From NCBI GenBank assembly GCA_964411125.1, contig CAYPJU010000017.1:28640-92639 (forward strand): a stretch of 64,000 nt of DNA. Reading direction: 5' to 3'. A model generated the notes under the pieces. That model saw nothing but the letters and a program-made list of their open reading frames with translations. It had not been told where the DNA came from and did no database searches. Position 1 is the stretch's first letter, and every line of letters starts with the position of its first letter. This document shows, piece after piece, positions 15,309 through 24,388 of this stretch. This DNA is from JBFIHF01 sp964411125. Lineage in GTDB: Bacteria; Myxococcota_A; Bradymonadia; Bradymonadales; Bradymonadaceae. The position numbers and the translations under genes are program-made.

Positions 15309-16291
15309 TGAGGCCGGGACACAGACATGCAATCACCGCCGCCCTCGCCACGCTCTTGCTCGGTGGGGTTGCCGCGGCGGAGCTCAAAGTGATCGATGGC
15401 GTCTACGAAAAGGGTGAGAAGCCCGGGGTCTTGAAGCCGCCAAAGGTCGGGGGCACCGGGCCCGAGGTCCACGCGGAGACGACGGGCGATGCGACGACTT
15501 CGGACACCGCCGACGAAGCGGACGTGGCGGATAACGGTTCGTACGCTCCCGAGGGAGGAACGACCCCCTCCGCCGACGAGGCAGACCGCGCCGAAGAGTC
15601 GAGCTACGCCCCCGACAGCGACGCCGCAGACTGGGCGCCGGAAGCGACCAACGCGGACACGACCCAGTACGCCGAAGACGTTGCCGAATGTGCGGGCGGA
15701 CCTCTCATGGGCGGGGCCTGCGGGCCGCTCCGATATGACGGAAGGCTCGGCCTCGAGACCGCACCGAACGCAGATCTCGACGTGGCAGGTACTGCTCGAC
15801 TCGGGACGCTGTCGGTCGGTCCCGGAGGTAACGTCGGGATCGGCGCCCAGCCGGGCAACGCGGCGCTGACCGTGGCGGGAACGGTGGCAGCCGACCGGTT
15901 CGTCTCCGTTCGCACCGCACGAATCGGCCCCCGAACATGCCAGCCCTTCGGTCGCGCGCTCGGGCCAGCGGATCTGCAGTTCGATGCGAACGGATGGGTC
16001 TACAGCGAAATCGGCGTCGACGATTTCCCGACGACCGGGTTCAATGGGCTCGTCTGCCCGGTCCCGGCCGAGCAGGGAGCCGTGGTCACCCGGGTCGAAT
16101 GTGACACTTCCGGCCTCGCCGCGGCGACGTGGAGGTTCGGTGCGTGGGACGACGCGTACGCCACGAGCGCGACACCCCCCTTCGCGGTGGGAGCCGGCGA
16201 GAAGCACATGATCCTCGTCACGCAACTGGGCGATGCGTCCCGCAAGTTCGGCGGATGCACCGTCGAGTGGGAAGCCGACTTCACGCCGTGA
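15308..16291 (+). CDS. Second tail-fibre-like secreted protein, paralogue of the preceding gene
   Basis: This encodes 327 residues from an ATG overlapping the previous stop by one base (TGATG). The signal peptide ends near G-G-V-A-A-A. Residues about 55-130 carry a looser version of the same repeat (A-D-E-A-D-x-A-E and Y-A-P-D-S-D style), without the cysteines. The stalk segment then recurs: L-R-Y-D-G-R-L-G, A-D-L-D-V-A-G-T-A, G-N-V-G-I-G-A-Q-P and A-L-T-V-A-G-T-V. The C-terminal domain has the same layout as its neighbour's (a C-x-P-F start and a G-C-x-(I/V) end) but is divergent. Coupled translation suggests a fixed-ratio, possibly hetero-oligomeric, fibre. A strong terminator follows. Confidence 0.75.
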   Translation: MRPGHRHAITAALATLLLGGVAAAELKVIDGVYEKGEKPGVLKPPKVGGTGPEVHAETTGDATTSDTADEADVADNGSYAPEGGTTPSADEADRAEESSYAPDSDAADWAPEATNADTTQYAEDVAECAGGPLMGGACGPLRYDGRLGLETAPNADLDVAGTARLGTLSVGPGGNVGIGAQPGNAALTVAGTVAADRFVSVRTARIGPRTCQPFGRALGPADLQFDANGWVYSEIGVDDFPTTGFNGLVCPVPAEQGAVVTRVECDTSGLAAATWRFGAWDDAYATSATPPFAVGAGEKHMILVTQLGDASRKFGGCTVEWEADFTP

Positions 16292-16328
16292 AACCGCCTG
16301 CCGCTCGAGGCATTTGACCCATCGCCCG

Positions 16329-16356
16329 GACCGCTCTATCGATAGGGCGGTCTTTT
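16329..16356 (+). terminator. Intrinsic terminator after the tail-fibre-like pair
   Basis: GACCGC at 16329-16334 pairs with GCGGTC at 16347-16352. The helix continues inward through a T-G wobble and CTA/TAG, leaving a TCGA loop. TTTTCATTTT follows immediately. It lies 37 bp after the stop at 16291 and closes the two-gene transcript. Confidence 0.85.
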
Positions 16357-16371
16357 CATTTTCGGTGAACC

Positions 16372-17724
16372 ATGAAGACAACCTCTTTCACTTCTGCGCT
16401 CGTGATCGTCGCGGCGGGGCTCTTCGTCGCATGCGGCGGTAACAACGGAAACAACGGCGACGACCCGGTCGTCATCGACTCCGGCACCGACCCCGACGCC
16501 GCGGCAGACATGGGAGGGGGCGTCGAGGACCTGGGCGGCGAGGCCGACGTGTCGACGCCCGACATGGCGGAGCCGGTCGATTGCCCGGAGCCGACGGGGA
16601 TGCGTCCGCCGCGTCTCAGCGAGCACGCCGGCGCTTTCGTGCCCAACGACACCGGGGGGGTGATCGTCGTGTTCGGCGGGAGCCTCGGGATTCCGGAGAA
16701 CTGCGGATTTCCCGAGCGAACCTACGAGACCACGACCTGGCTCTACGACGTCGGATGCGACTCGTGGACGAAGCTCGACGCTTCGGGGCCCGCGGGCCGG
16801 ACCCGTCACACGGCGGTGTACGACAGCGCCAACCATCGTGTCCTGGTGTATGGAGGGCTGAGCGCGTCGGGTTCGCTGAGCGACACCTGGGCGCTCGACA
16901 TGGGGTCGCTCGAGTGGTCCCAGATCTCGACGACCGGAGCTCCGCCGGCTCGAATCAATCATGCTGCCGTCTACGACGAGAACGGCGGGCGGATGTTGGT
17001 CTTCGGGGGCAACCTCGGACCGTCCGTCATCAACATCGACCCGGCGAACGACGTCTGGGCCCTCGACCTCACCACGAATGGCTGGAGCGACGTGACGCCG
17101 GCGGCCGCCGGTCCCGACGAGCGCCTCTGGGTGTCGGCGCTCTACGACCCGGCGAATGACCAGATGGTGATCTTCGGCGGTGGGGACGACAGCGCCTTCA
17201 CCGGCACCGTGAGCTACCGCAACGACGCCTGGGCATGGAGCGATGCGTCCGGCGAGCCGACGTGGACCGAGGTGGGGGGCGGACAACGCAACGTGCCCGA
17301 TGGCCGCTTCTGGGCCGGCTGGACCTACGACGACGTCAACAAGCGGTACGTTCTCTTCGGCGGCCATGACGCGACGTCTCTCGGCAATCGGAACGACACA
17401 TGGTTCCTCGACCCCGCTACCGACGAGTGGACCCAGGAGCTTCAGGGTGACATCTACAACGCGCCTCCCAACGGGCAGTGCGATTTTCCCGCCGATTTCA
17501 CCATCGTCCAGGAGGCCTCGCCGGAGCGTCGCAACGCTCACGTCTTCGTCTCGGGGGGCGGATCGGCCTACTCGATGGGCGGAAAGACGGACTGCGGCGT
17601 GATCGACGATCTCGTCCGGCTCGACCTCGCCACCGGCGAGTGGGAGTCGCTCACCCGCGCGACCGCCGGGGAAGTCTGCCTGCGGCGCGGTGGGGGAGAC
17701 ACCTGCTCGAGCCTCTGCCTGTGA
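16372..17724 (+). CDS. Kelch-repeat (beta-propeller) lipoprotein
   Basis: The 450-residue product has a lipobox (L-F-V-A-C, Cys about 21), an Asn/Gly then Asp-rich linker to about residue 65, and a row of Kelch motifs. The clearest are R-T-R-H-T-A-V-Y-D with V-L-V-Y-G-G, R-I-N-H-A-A-V-Y-D with M-L-V-F-G-G, and R-F-W-A-G-W-T-Y-D with Y-V-L-F-G-G. Four or more blades are readable and a full propeller is likely. Such domains bind proteins or glycans. It sits outside the inner or outer membrane as a lipid-anchored protein. Its stop overlaps the start of the next lipoprotein gene by four bases. Confidence 0.85.
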   Translation: MKTTSFTSALVIVAAGLFVACGGNNGNNGDDPVVIDSGTDPDAAADMGGGVEDLGGEADVSTPDMAEPVDCPEPTGMRPPRLSEHAGAFVPNDTGGVIVVFGGSLGIPENCGFPERTYETTTWLYDVGCDSWTKLDASGPAGRTRHTAVYDSANHRVLVYGGLSASGSLSDTWALDMGSLEWSQISTTGAPPARINHAAVYDENGGRMLVFGGNLGPSVINIDPANDVWALDLTTNGWSDVTPAAAGPDERLWVSALYDPANDQMVIFGGGDDSAFTGTVSYRNDAWAWSDASGEPTWTEVGGGQRNVPDGRFWAGWTYDDVNKRYVLFGGHDATSLGNRNDTWFLDPATDEWTQELQGDIYNAPPNGQCDFPADFTIVQEASPERRNAHVFVSGGGSAYSMGGKTDCGVIDDLVRLDLATGEWESLTRATAGEVCLRRGGGDTCSSLCL

Positions 17725-18293
17725 GAAGGTTCCCCGCCATCGCGTTGATCCTGTGCGCCGCGAGCTTTGTCGGTTGCGGCACTTCACCGCCCGACGAGAA
17801 GCCCGACGTCGGCATCGCCGATGCCGGCCCCGACATGAGCGGCGAGACGGACACCGGACCGAACCCGTCGGGTAACGACGCCGCGGATCCGGTCGAAGAT
17901 GGGGAGCTAGAGGTAGGTTACAACGTCGCCTTCGAAGCTTCCCCCGATGACTTCGTACCGCTGGCCGATGGGGACGAGATCCCGATCACCTTCGGCGTGC
18001 AGGGGTCGTGGATGGTCGTCCTGGCCTTCCGCACCCACGACCTCTTCGAAGGAGAGTTCGACGTCGTCGGCGAGGTCACGATCGACGGCGAAGAGGTCGG
18101 ACGCATCTGGCTCGAGCTCCAGGAGACGTTTCCTGGCGGCGACGGGTGGGATTACTACACGAATCTCTTCCTCGCGATCGACTACCAGCCCGATCGCGGG
18201 ACGCCCGTGCACGTTCTCATGCGGGTGATCGACACCGACGGCAACGAATTCGAGCGCGAGCTCGACCTCCTCATCGGACCGGTCGCCGAATAG
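17721..18293 (+). CDS. Small lipoprotein coupled to the Kelch protein, unknown
   Basis: This encodes 190 residues from a GTG overlapping the Kelch stop (GTGA). Signal and lipobox are A-S-F-V-G-C (Cys about 19). An acidic, Pro/Gly/Thr linker runs to about residue 55. The rest reads as a single beta-rich domain: G-Y-N-V-A-F-E, Q-G-S-W-M-V-V-L-A-F-R and G-E-V-T-I-D-G-E-E-V-G. The family is not recognised. Coupling suggests it works with the Kelch lipoprotein. Confidence 0.75.
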   Translation: MRRFPAIALILCAASFVGCGTSPPDEKPDVGIADAGPDMSGETDTGPNPSGNDAADPVEDGELEVGYNVAFEASPDDFVPLADGDEIPITFGVQGSWMVVLAFRTHDLFEGEFDVVGEVTIDGEEVGRIWLELQETFPGGDGWDYYTNLFLAIDYQPDRGTPVHVLMRVIDTDGNEFERELDLLIGPVAE

Positions 18294-18350
18294 CAGACTT
18301 GCCGGATCGACGTTTCGTGAAACATTTGGGCGGACTCACAGGGAGCCTCG

Positions 18351-18764
18351 ATGCGACTCGTCCTTCCATTTTTGCTCACGATCATCGCTCTCACCGCGAT
18401 CGCGGACACTTTTCCCGAAGCCAGTCTCGACTCGTTGAAGTGGGAAAAGCGCATCGTCCTCCTCTTCGGCGACGACGAAGAGAGCCCCGAGATCGTGAAG
18501 ATGCGAGACGCGCTGGCAGAGCGCGAAGACGAGGTCGAAGACCGAGACATCGTGGTCTTCGTCGTGCCGCTCGACGAGGAGCGCGGGCGAACACTCGCGG
18601 AGCGGTGGGGGATCGAACTCGGTCGATTCACCTACCTTCTCATCGGCAAGGACGGCACCGAAAAGGACCGCTCGAACGACGTCGTGGAGCCGGACGAGAT
18701 TTTCGCACTGATCGACACGATGCCGATGCGTCGACAGGAGATGAAGCGCTCAGAGACCGAATGA
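18351..18764 (+). CDS. Secreted DUF4174-domain protein
   Basis: This encodes 137 residues: a signal peptide to about A-I-A, then a thioredoxin-like small domain. The opening W-E-K-R-I-V-L-L-F, the central R-D-I-V-V-F-V-V, the Y-L-L-I-G-K-D-G-T-E-K segment and the ending I-D-T-M-P-M-R-R-Q-E-M match what I know of DUF4174, where the I-D-x-M-P-M-R-R-x-E-M tail is diagnostic. Function of the family is not established. No C-x-x-C redox motif is present. It follows the Kelch/lipoprotein pair by 57 bp on the same strand. Confidence 0.8.
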   Translation: MRLVLPFLLTIIALTAIADTFPEASLDSLKWEKRIVLLFGDDEESPEIVKMRDALAEREDEVEDRDIVVFVVPLDEERGRTLAERWGIELGRFTYLLIGKDGTEKDRSNDVVEPDEIFALIDTMPMRRQEMKRSETE

Positions 18765-18783
18765 ACGCTTCGTCAGCCGAAGG

Positions 18784-19557
18784 TCAGAAGACCTCCTGAC
18801 GTAGCCTTCGAAAGAACTCCTCGCTGGCGTTCTCGCCGCTGAGCCGACTTTCGGCGAACGCGAAGTCGGCCTTCACCCGCGCGGTCCATGCGCGGACATC
18901 CTCGGACAATCTGGACCACTTCGCCTCGAGCGAAGGTTCTCCTTCGAGCAGCGGCTTCACCAGCTCGTCGAGGGCGAGTAGGATCGCGTCGACGTCGGTC
19001 CCCTGATGGTCTGCGGTCGCCACGTCGGCCGCGTCGCCGAGCCCGGTGAGCATCCGGGGGACGAAGGTTTGCAGCTCCCTCATGATCGCGGCGAGCTGGT
19101 CGAACACCGCCTGCGCCCTGGTGGGCCCGTTCTCGAGCAGCGTTCCCAGATTGTCCGACGGTGCGTCGATCGCGAGCCGGACCTCGTCGGCGAGACGTGC
19201 GGCCTGGGTGCGAGCGGTGTCTACGTTGGCGCGCATACGTCGCAGGGTGGGGCTCTCTCGCCAGACGAGCTCGACGAAACCGAAACCGTCGGCCAGGAGT
19301 TGTCGCGCCTCCGTCGTGCGGTCCCGCAGACGCTGCTCCACAGCCGCCGAGCGTTCTGCCGCCATGGCAGCCATGACGCGTGGAGTGGCCTCCTGCGCTC
19401 GAACCGTGATCGTGTACCCGAGCGCTGTCGCGAGCACGCCGAGCAGCAGAACGAACGCGGCGATGCCGGTCAATCGCCGCTTCGATCGGGCTCGCTCTTG
19501 CAGTGCCCCTTCGCGTCGCGCCTCTTCGAGAGCGTCTTTCTCGTCGTCGTCGTTCAT
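18784..19557 (-). CDS. Single-pass membrane protein with long helical periplasmic part, unknown
   Basis: The 257-residue protein has a charged cytoplasmic N-terminus, one transmembrane helix at about 30-50 (G-I-A-A-F-V-L-L-L-G-V-L-A), and about 200 residues of Ala/Leu/Arg/Glu-rich sequence compatible with helical bundles or a coiled coil. No motif is recognised. The topology resembles chemoreceptor-like or tethering proteins without their signalling domains. It diverges from the M19-like lipoprotein gene; the roughly 115-bp gap includes TACAAT at 19641, a possible -10 for the plus-strand gene. Confidence 0.7.
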   Translation of the reverse strand: MNDDDEKDALEEARREGALQERARSKRRLTGIAAFVLLLGVLATALGYTITVRAQEATPRVMAAMAAERSAAVEQRLRDRTTEARQLLADGFGFVELVWRESPTLRRMRANVDTARTQAARLADEVRLAIDAPSDNLGTLLENGPTRAQAVFDQLAAIMRELQTFVPRMLTGLGDAADVATADHQGTDVDAILLALDELVKPLLEGEPSLEAKWSRLSEDVRAWTARVKADFAFAESRLSGENASEEFFRRLRQEVF

Positions 19558-19672
19558 GTGGGTTCAACCGTCCGAGGTTCGCCAAAATTCGCAGTCGGCG
19601 GACTGGCTTTCCAGAATTCGTCTCACGTCCTCGCTCGCGCTACAATGTCGGCCGCCCCTGGAAAGACGAAAC

Positions 19673-21985
19673 ATGAATCGACGCCTCGCCGCAGTAACCG
19701 TCATCTCCGTCGCCCTCGCCGGCTGTACCCGCGCCGATCCCGTGACCGGGGCCGACTTGGGGGGGGACGCGTCGCGCGACGCGGGGGTGGTCGACGCAGC
19801 GACGTCGCGCCCCGACGTTCGAAAGTTCACTCAGGCATCGATCTACGCTTGGGCGGGCCGGTGCGTCTCCCTGCGAATCGAGGATTCGGGCCGCGAGTTC
19901 TGGTTGCGTCCCGTCGACGGCGGCTACCGATTCGTCGTCGGCTCCGCGGAGAACGCGTCGCGCTTCTTCATGCAGCCGTCCGATCTCGGAACCTACCTCC
20001 TATACGACCAGGGGAGCGCGTACCTCCATGCGGACGACGACGGGGTTCATCGCCGCGACGAGCTCGAGTCCGACGTCTATCGCGTCGACGACGCTTGGAT
20101 CTCGGGAGGGGAGTGGCACCTGCAGCCGTCAGACGTCGTCTCCGAGCGCCATCAGCTGCAGAACCGCAAGACCGGCCTCTTGCTGGGGCCGACAGGCCTC
20201 GTGTCTGACGTGGAGGACGCGGCGGCCTTCGAGATGGTGCACGCGGAGGGTTGTGCAGACCACCCGGAGATGTCGATCGATGCGACGGGGACGGTCGAGC
20301 CGAGGACCTACCCGGATGGTTCGCTCTTCGGCGCCGTCGACGCTCACTCCCACATCCTCCCCAACTTCGCGTTCGGCGGCGGCGGCATCATGCACGGGTC
20401 GCCCTTCCATCGGCTCGGGGTCGAACACGCCATGGGGACGTGCGAACCGTTCCACGCCGAGGAAGGACGGGCAGACTTCCTGGGCTGGGGGTACGAGCAG
20501 GCCTCGACGGCGATCTCGCAGACCGAGTTGATCTCGGTGCTGAACACCGGACGGGTGAATCGTTTCGTGCACGCCACCGATGGTTGGCCGACGTACTCCG
20601 ATTGGCCGAGCCAGACGAGCAAGACGCACCAGACCCAGTACTACCGCTGGATCGAGCGGGCATGGATGGCTGGGCTTCGCCTGGTGGTCCAGCACGCGCT
20701 CAACAACGAGGTCTTCTGTCGATTGATGGCCGACACGCAGTTCCAACCCGTGCGATGGGGGTGCGAGGACATGCTCAATGTGGACCGACAGATCCAGGAG
20801 GTCCGAAACATGGAAGCCTACATCGACGCGCAGTGGGGCGGCCCCGGCAAGGGCTGGTTCCGAATCGTCGAGAGCCCCGCCGAGGCCCGCGAGGTCATCG
20901 CGGCCGGGAAGCTCGCCGTCGTGCTCGGTCTCGAGGTCCCGAACCCGTTCAGTTGCTATCTCAACCCGCCCGAAGGTGCCCCCGATTGCGACGAAGATTG
21001 GGTGGAGTCGGAGCTCGACCGGTACTACGAGATGGGAATTCGGGTCATGTTCCCGAATCACAAGTACGACAACGCTTTCACGCCCGGTGATGGGGACCGC
21101 GGTATGGTCGAGCTGGGCAACTGGATGCAGTCGGGGCACTGGTCGAACTACGTGCAGGACTGCCCCGACGTGCCGAGCGTCTTCGACAAGGGACCGGTGC
21201 AGTTCGGTGGCATCAACGAGCCGCGCGACGAGTACCTCTCACCGGCGCCGAACGACCCCGTGGAGTTGTCGACCGAGCCGTTGCGCGATCTTCAGCCCTA
21301 CCTGGGGCGGCTGACGGACGGTGCGCTGGAAGGCGACTACTGTCAGAATTCGGGGCTGACCGAGCTCGGCCGTCACCTGCTTCGCGAGCTGATGAAGCGG
21401 GGGATGATCATCGAGGTCGATCACCTGCCGCGGTGGTCTTACGCGGACGCCTACGAGATGTTGACGGCTGCGGACTACCCACCGATCGGTACGCATCGCA
21501 ACACGAACAACGGGAAGATATACGAGCTCGGAGGAATCTCACCCACCGGCTTCCATCGATGTGCCGACCCCGATCAACCCGGTTCGTTGATGCGGCCGTT
21601 CTTCGAGCGGCGAGAGATGATCCGCGCAGCCGGGGGGTACGAATCGGTCGGGTTCGCGTTCGACTTCAATGGCCTGGCGGGCGTGGCCGATCCGCGGTTC
21701 GGGCCCGATGCCCGGTGCGGAGCGGAGCAGCAAAACCCTGTCGAGTACCCGTTCGAGTCGTTCGCCGGGGACGTCATCTTCACGCAACCTTTCATGGGGG
21801 AGCGCGCGGTCGACTTCAATACCGAGGGGATGATCCACATCGGGCTCCTCCCCGAGCTGATCGAAGATGCCCGTCGCACCGGCGCCACCGACGAGGACCT
21901 CGACATCATCTTCCGTTCGGCCGAGGGATACGTGCGGATGTGGGAGCTCGCGGAAGCCCGTGGCAGGGCGCTGGCCGGAGAATGA
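19673..21985 (+). CDS. Large lipoprotein: beta-trefoil-like N-terminus plus M19/amidohydrolase-like metallopeptidase domain
   Basis: This encodes 770 residues from ATG 19673; the lipobox is A-L-A-G-C (Cys18), followed by an acidic linker. Residues about 45-200 have repeated G-x-x-L-x-L and F-x-x-x-P-S-D turns that look like a beta-trefoil or fascin-like binding module; this is a weak call. The catalytic part begins with G-A-V-D-A-H-S-H near residue 221, an amidohydrolase-type metal motif. M-I-I-E-V-D-H-L-P follows near 580 and P-P-I-G-T-H-R-N near 603, resembling the second half of M19 membrane dipeptidases. Large insertions make it longer than M19 enzymes (about 400 residues). A role in periplasmic or extracellular dipeptide hydrolysis is inferred. 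Confidence 0.7.
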   Translation: MNRRLAAVTVISVALAGCTRADPVTGADLGGDASRDAGVVDAATSRPDVRKFTQASIYAWAGRCVSLRIEDSGREFWLRPVDGGYRFVVGSAENASRFFMQPSDLGTYLLYDQGSAYLHADDDGVHRRDELESDVYRVDDAWISGGEWHLQPSDVVSERHQLQNRKTGLLLGPTGLVSDVEDAAAFEMVHAEGCADHPEMSIDATGTVEPRTYPDGSLFGAVDAHSHILPNFAFGGGGIMHGSPFHRLGVEHAMGTCEPFHAEEGRADFLGWGYEQASTAISQTELISVLNTGRVNRFVHATDGWPTYSDWPSQTSKTHQTQYYRWIERAWMAGLRLVVQHALNNEVFCRLMADTQFQPVRWGCEDMLNVDRQIQEVRNMEAYIDAQWGGPGKGWFRIVESPAEAREVIAAGKLAVVLGLEVPNPFSCYLNPPEGAPDCDEDWVESELDRYYEMGIRVMFPNHKYDNAFTPGDGDRGMVELGNWMQSGHWSNYVQDCPDVPSVFDKGPVQFGGINEPRDEYLSPAPNDPVELSTEPLRDLQPYLGRLTDGALEGDYCQNSGLTELGRHLLRELMKRGMIIEVDHLPRWSYADAYEMLTAADYPPIGTHRNTNNGKIYELGGISPTGFHRCADPDQPGSLMRPFFERREMIRAAGGYESVGFAFDFNGLAGVADPRFGPDARCGAEQQNPVEYPFESFAGDVIFTQPFMGERAVDFNTEGMIHIGLLPELIEDARRTGATDEDLDIIFRSAEGYVRMWELAEARGRALAGE

Positions 21986-21986
21986 G

Positions 21987-23159
21987 TCAACGGCCGATGC
22001 GCAGCCGGTAGACTCCGGCGCGCGGGTCTTCGCCAGGCGTACAACCCGAAGCGTCGAACGCTGCGGAGCGGGTGGCGGCGACGGCGAACTCGGTGGTGGA
22101 AGTGTAGAGCGACTGGCAGAGGAGGCCGTTGTCGTCGACGGGGAAGTTCTCCGTGACCTCTATCGCCGTCGCGCCATCGTCGTCGGTCACGAAGAGCATG
22201 TTCGGAGCTTCGTCGGCGAGAAACCACGACGACGCGTCGCCGGGCACAGGGAAGGCCCAACCCCACTCCTGGGGTGATGCGGTGGGTGCCACCGTCCAAT
22301 CCACACCGTCGGACGTGTACGCGAGGTCGCCGAAACTCTGCTTGAGCCAGAATACGCCGTCTCGAACCCAGGCGTCCGTGGCGCCGGTGAGTTGGTCGCT
22401 CACCGCTGCCCATTCGTTGGTGTCATGCGCAAGGCGGTGCCGGTTCCCGTCGCCGTCGAGCGCCCAGAAGGCTCCGCCGAAACTCACGATGTCGAACGCT
22501 TCGATCGGGACGGTCCCCGTGGTCTCGTCCCAGGTTCCGCCGCCGTTGATGCTACGATAAGTCTCGCGTCCGCTGACGACCATTCGCCCGCCGTCACGGC
22601 CCACCGCGCGAACCAGCGCCGTCGGGACGTTGGTCGCGGTGGTCCAGGTCTCGCCGCGATCACGCGTGTAGAAGACAGCCGTCTCCCCGAACTTCGGGAC
22701 GGCGAGGACGAGATCTCCGTCGAGAACGCCGAAATACGAGGCCCGCACGGCGCGTCCGCTCGAAGTGACGAAGACCCGCTCCCACGTGTCGCCGTGATCG
22801 GACGAGCGCATGACGTACCAGGACCCGGCGGGATCCTCGTCCTGTACGACCGCCAGCGCGTAGAGATGTTCGTCGTCGGCGGCAATGCGATAGGTCGCGT
22901 ACGGGTCGGTGATCGCGAAGTTCGTGTCGATCCGCTCCCAGGTCGCCGGCATCGGTGAGGCCGAGTCCGTATCCGAGCTCGCGTCGCCCGCGGCGTCCGA
23001 GCCCGCGTCGGCAGTCCCTGCCTCGATCGCCGCCGCGTCCGAAACGTGCGCGACGTCGGCGGCGTGCGTCCCGGCGTCCGCGGGATCGCTCGTTCCGTTC
23101 CCGCAACTGATCAGCGCCAGCGCTGCGGCGATGAGCCCGAATTGGTGTCGACGTTTCAC
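21987..23159 (-). CDS. BNR/Asp-box beta-propeller lipoprotein
   Basis: The start is the GTG at 23159, with GGAGG six bases upstream, giving 390 residues with a lipobox at L-I-S-C-G. An Asp/Ala/Ser linker of about 70 residues follows. Asp-box motifs typical of sialidase-like propellers are S-S-D-H-G-D-T-W, T-R-D-R-G-E-T-W and S-I-N-G-G-G-T-W, and a looser T-S-D-G-V-D-W follows. No sialidase catalytic Arg triad or F-R-I-P motif is seen, so binding rather than hydrolysis is more likely. It is convergent with the M19-like gene, one base apart. Confidence 0.8.
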   Translation of the reverse strand: MKRRHQFGLIAAALALISCGNGTSDPADAGTHAADVAHVSDAAAIEAGTADAGSDAAGDASSDTDSASPMPATWERIDTNFAITDPYATYRIAADDEHLYALAVVQDEDPAGSWYVMRSSDHGDTWERVFVTSSGRAVRASYFGVLDGDLVLAVPKFGETAVFYTRDRGETWTTATNVPTALVRAVGRDGGRMVVSGRETYRSINGGGTWDETTGTVPIEAFDIVSFGGAFWALDGDGNRHRLAHDTNEWAAVSDQLTGATDAWVRDGVFWLKQSFGDLAYTSDGVDWTVAPTASPQEWGWAFPVPGDASSWFLADEAPNMLFVTDDDGATAIEVTENFPVDDNGLLCQSLYTSTTEFAVAATRSAAFDASGCTPGEDPRAGVYRLRIGR

Positions 23160-23278
23160 GGCGCCTCCGTGGTCGTAGGTGCAGATGAAGTACGGCGGAT
23201 TCGAGCGTTCGTCCACGTTCGTCGACACTCGTCCGGCGGTCCGGTACATCTAGTTTCACCGCTTTTGGAGCACAACCC

Positions 23279-24388
23279 ATGGCCGACAACGCCACGATCT
23301 ACGCGCCGCTCTATGTCTTTCCGACGCAGGAGCAGCTCGAGACACTCTCGCGTGGCAGCGCAGAGGTCGAGGCGGACGAAGAGCGGCAGCACGCGACGAT
23401 CCGTTGGGAGGGGGGGGCGACGATCCATATGACGCGGCTCGGCGACGCCGAGATGGGGAAGCATTTGACCGGATTGCGATCGACGATCCTCGGTCAGGGG
23501 GGAGGGGAGGGGCTCGCTACGCGGGCGCTCTCCACGCTGTCGGTCTATCCGATGCTCGTGGAGCCGCGGCTCGATCCGGCGGTCATCCAGTTCATGGCCG
23601 CGCTCACCGCAGCGACCGATGGGTTCTGCTTCATCGACGGTCAGCTCGTCGATGGGGATGGGAACGACCTTCTGCAGACGGGGGCGAGCCGTCCCGACGC
23701 GATGCGGGTCGTTCGCCGCGCCCTCGTCCTCTTCGCGGGAGCATTCCGTGCGCTCCTGGAGGAGGACGCCGGCACCGACGAGCAGACCGCGGCCGACGCC
23801 CTGCGAAACGAACTCCTCGATTGGCTCCAGCGCTGCGACGGCCTGGTCGAAGAGGCGGAGATGCAGGAACTCGCCTTTCTTCAGATTCCAATCGGGAGGG
23901 CTGACCCTCGCGCCGTGGTTCGAGCGGTCTGGCGAGCAGAGGGGGCTCAGGTCCTCCTCTGGGCACTGCGGGCGCGCGAGCTTCCTCCGCACGACGCGCA
24001 GGAGCACCCGTTCCGCGTCTGTCGAGAGCTCGGTGTCCTCGCCGAGGTTCCACCCCCTCTCTACAGCTCTCCCGCGCTGCGAGACGAAGAAGAGCTCGAG
24101 TGGATGCGGCGACGCCTGCTCGGTCTGAACTGGCGAATGACGAACCTGCGCGTGAGCCCGACGACGGTCGATTTTCGGAACTTCGCCACCGAGAACTGGT
24201 TCGGAGGGTTCGACCTCGAAGGGATCGAGCTCGTCGACGACGACCTCTCGGTGGACGGAGAGACCGTCACGACGGCGTCTTCGGCGGCGGTGCAAATCAC
24301 GACGTCGATCGCGCTCGAGCGACATCGCGCCATCAACTGGCTGATCGGCGCGCATCCCACGTACTCCGCCGTCGTCACCCCCACCTGA
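23279..24388 (+). CDS. DUF4272-like cytoplasmic protein
   Basis: The 369-residue soluble protein has no signal peptide, and GGAG lies about eight bases before the ATG. The centre (A-M-R-V-V-R-R-A-L-V-L, then E-G-A-Q-V-L-L-W-A-L and E-L-P-P) resembles DUF4272, a family of unknown function often found in immunity or polymorphic-toxin neighbourhoods. No toxin gene is adjacent here. The C-terminus (about 275-369) contains R-M-T-N-L-R-V-S-P and a W-F-G-G-F-D-L segment. Its stop abuts the convergent transporter's stop exactly. Confidence 0.65.
   Translation: MADNATIYAPLYVFPTQEQLETLSRGSAEVEADEERQHATIRWEGGATIHMTRLGDAEMGKHLTGLRSTILGQGGGEGLATRALSTLSVYPMLVEPRLDPAVIQFMAALTAATDGFCFIDGQLVDGDGNDLLQTGASRPDAMRVVRRALVLFAGAFRALLEEDAGTDEQTAADALRNELLDWLQRCDGLVEEAEMQELAFLQIPIGRADPRAVVRAVWRAEGAQVLLWALRARELPPHDAQEHPFRVCRELGVLAEVPPPLYSSPALRDEEELEWMRRRLLGLNWRMTNLRVSPTTVDFRNFATENWFGGFDLEGIELVDDDLSVDGETVTTASSAAVQITTSIALERHRAINWLIGAHPTYSAVVTPT

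Noticed and set aside
14277..16291. Prophage tail-fibre genes
   Set aside because: Both proteins have Sec signal peptides, and no phage structural, lysis or integrase genes are nearby.
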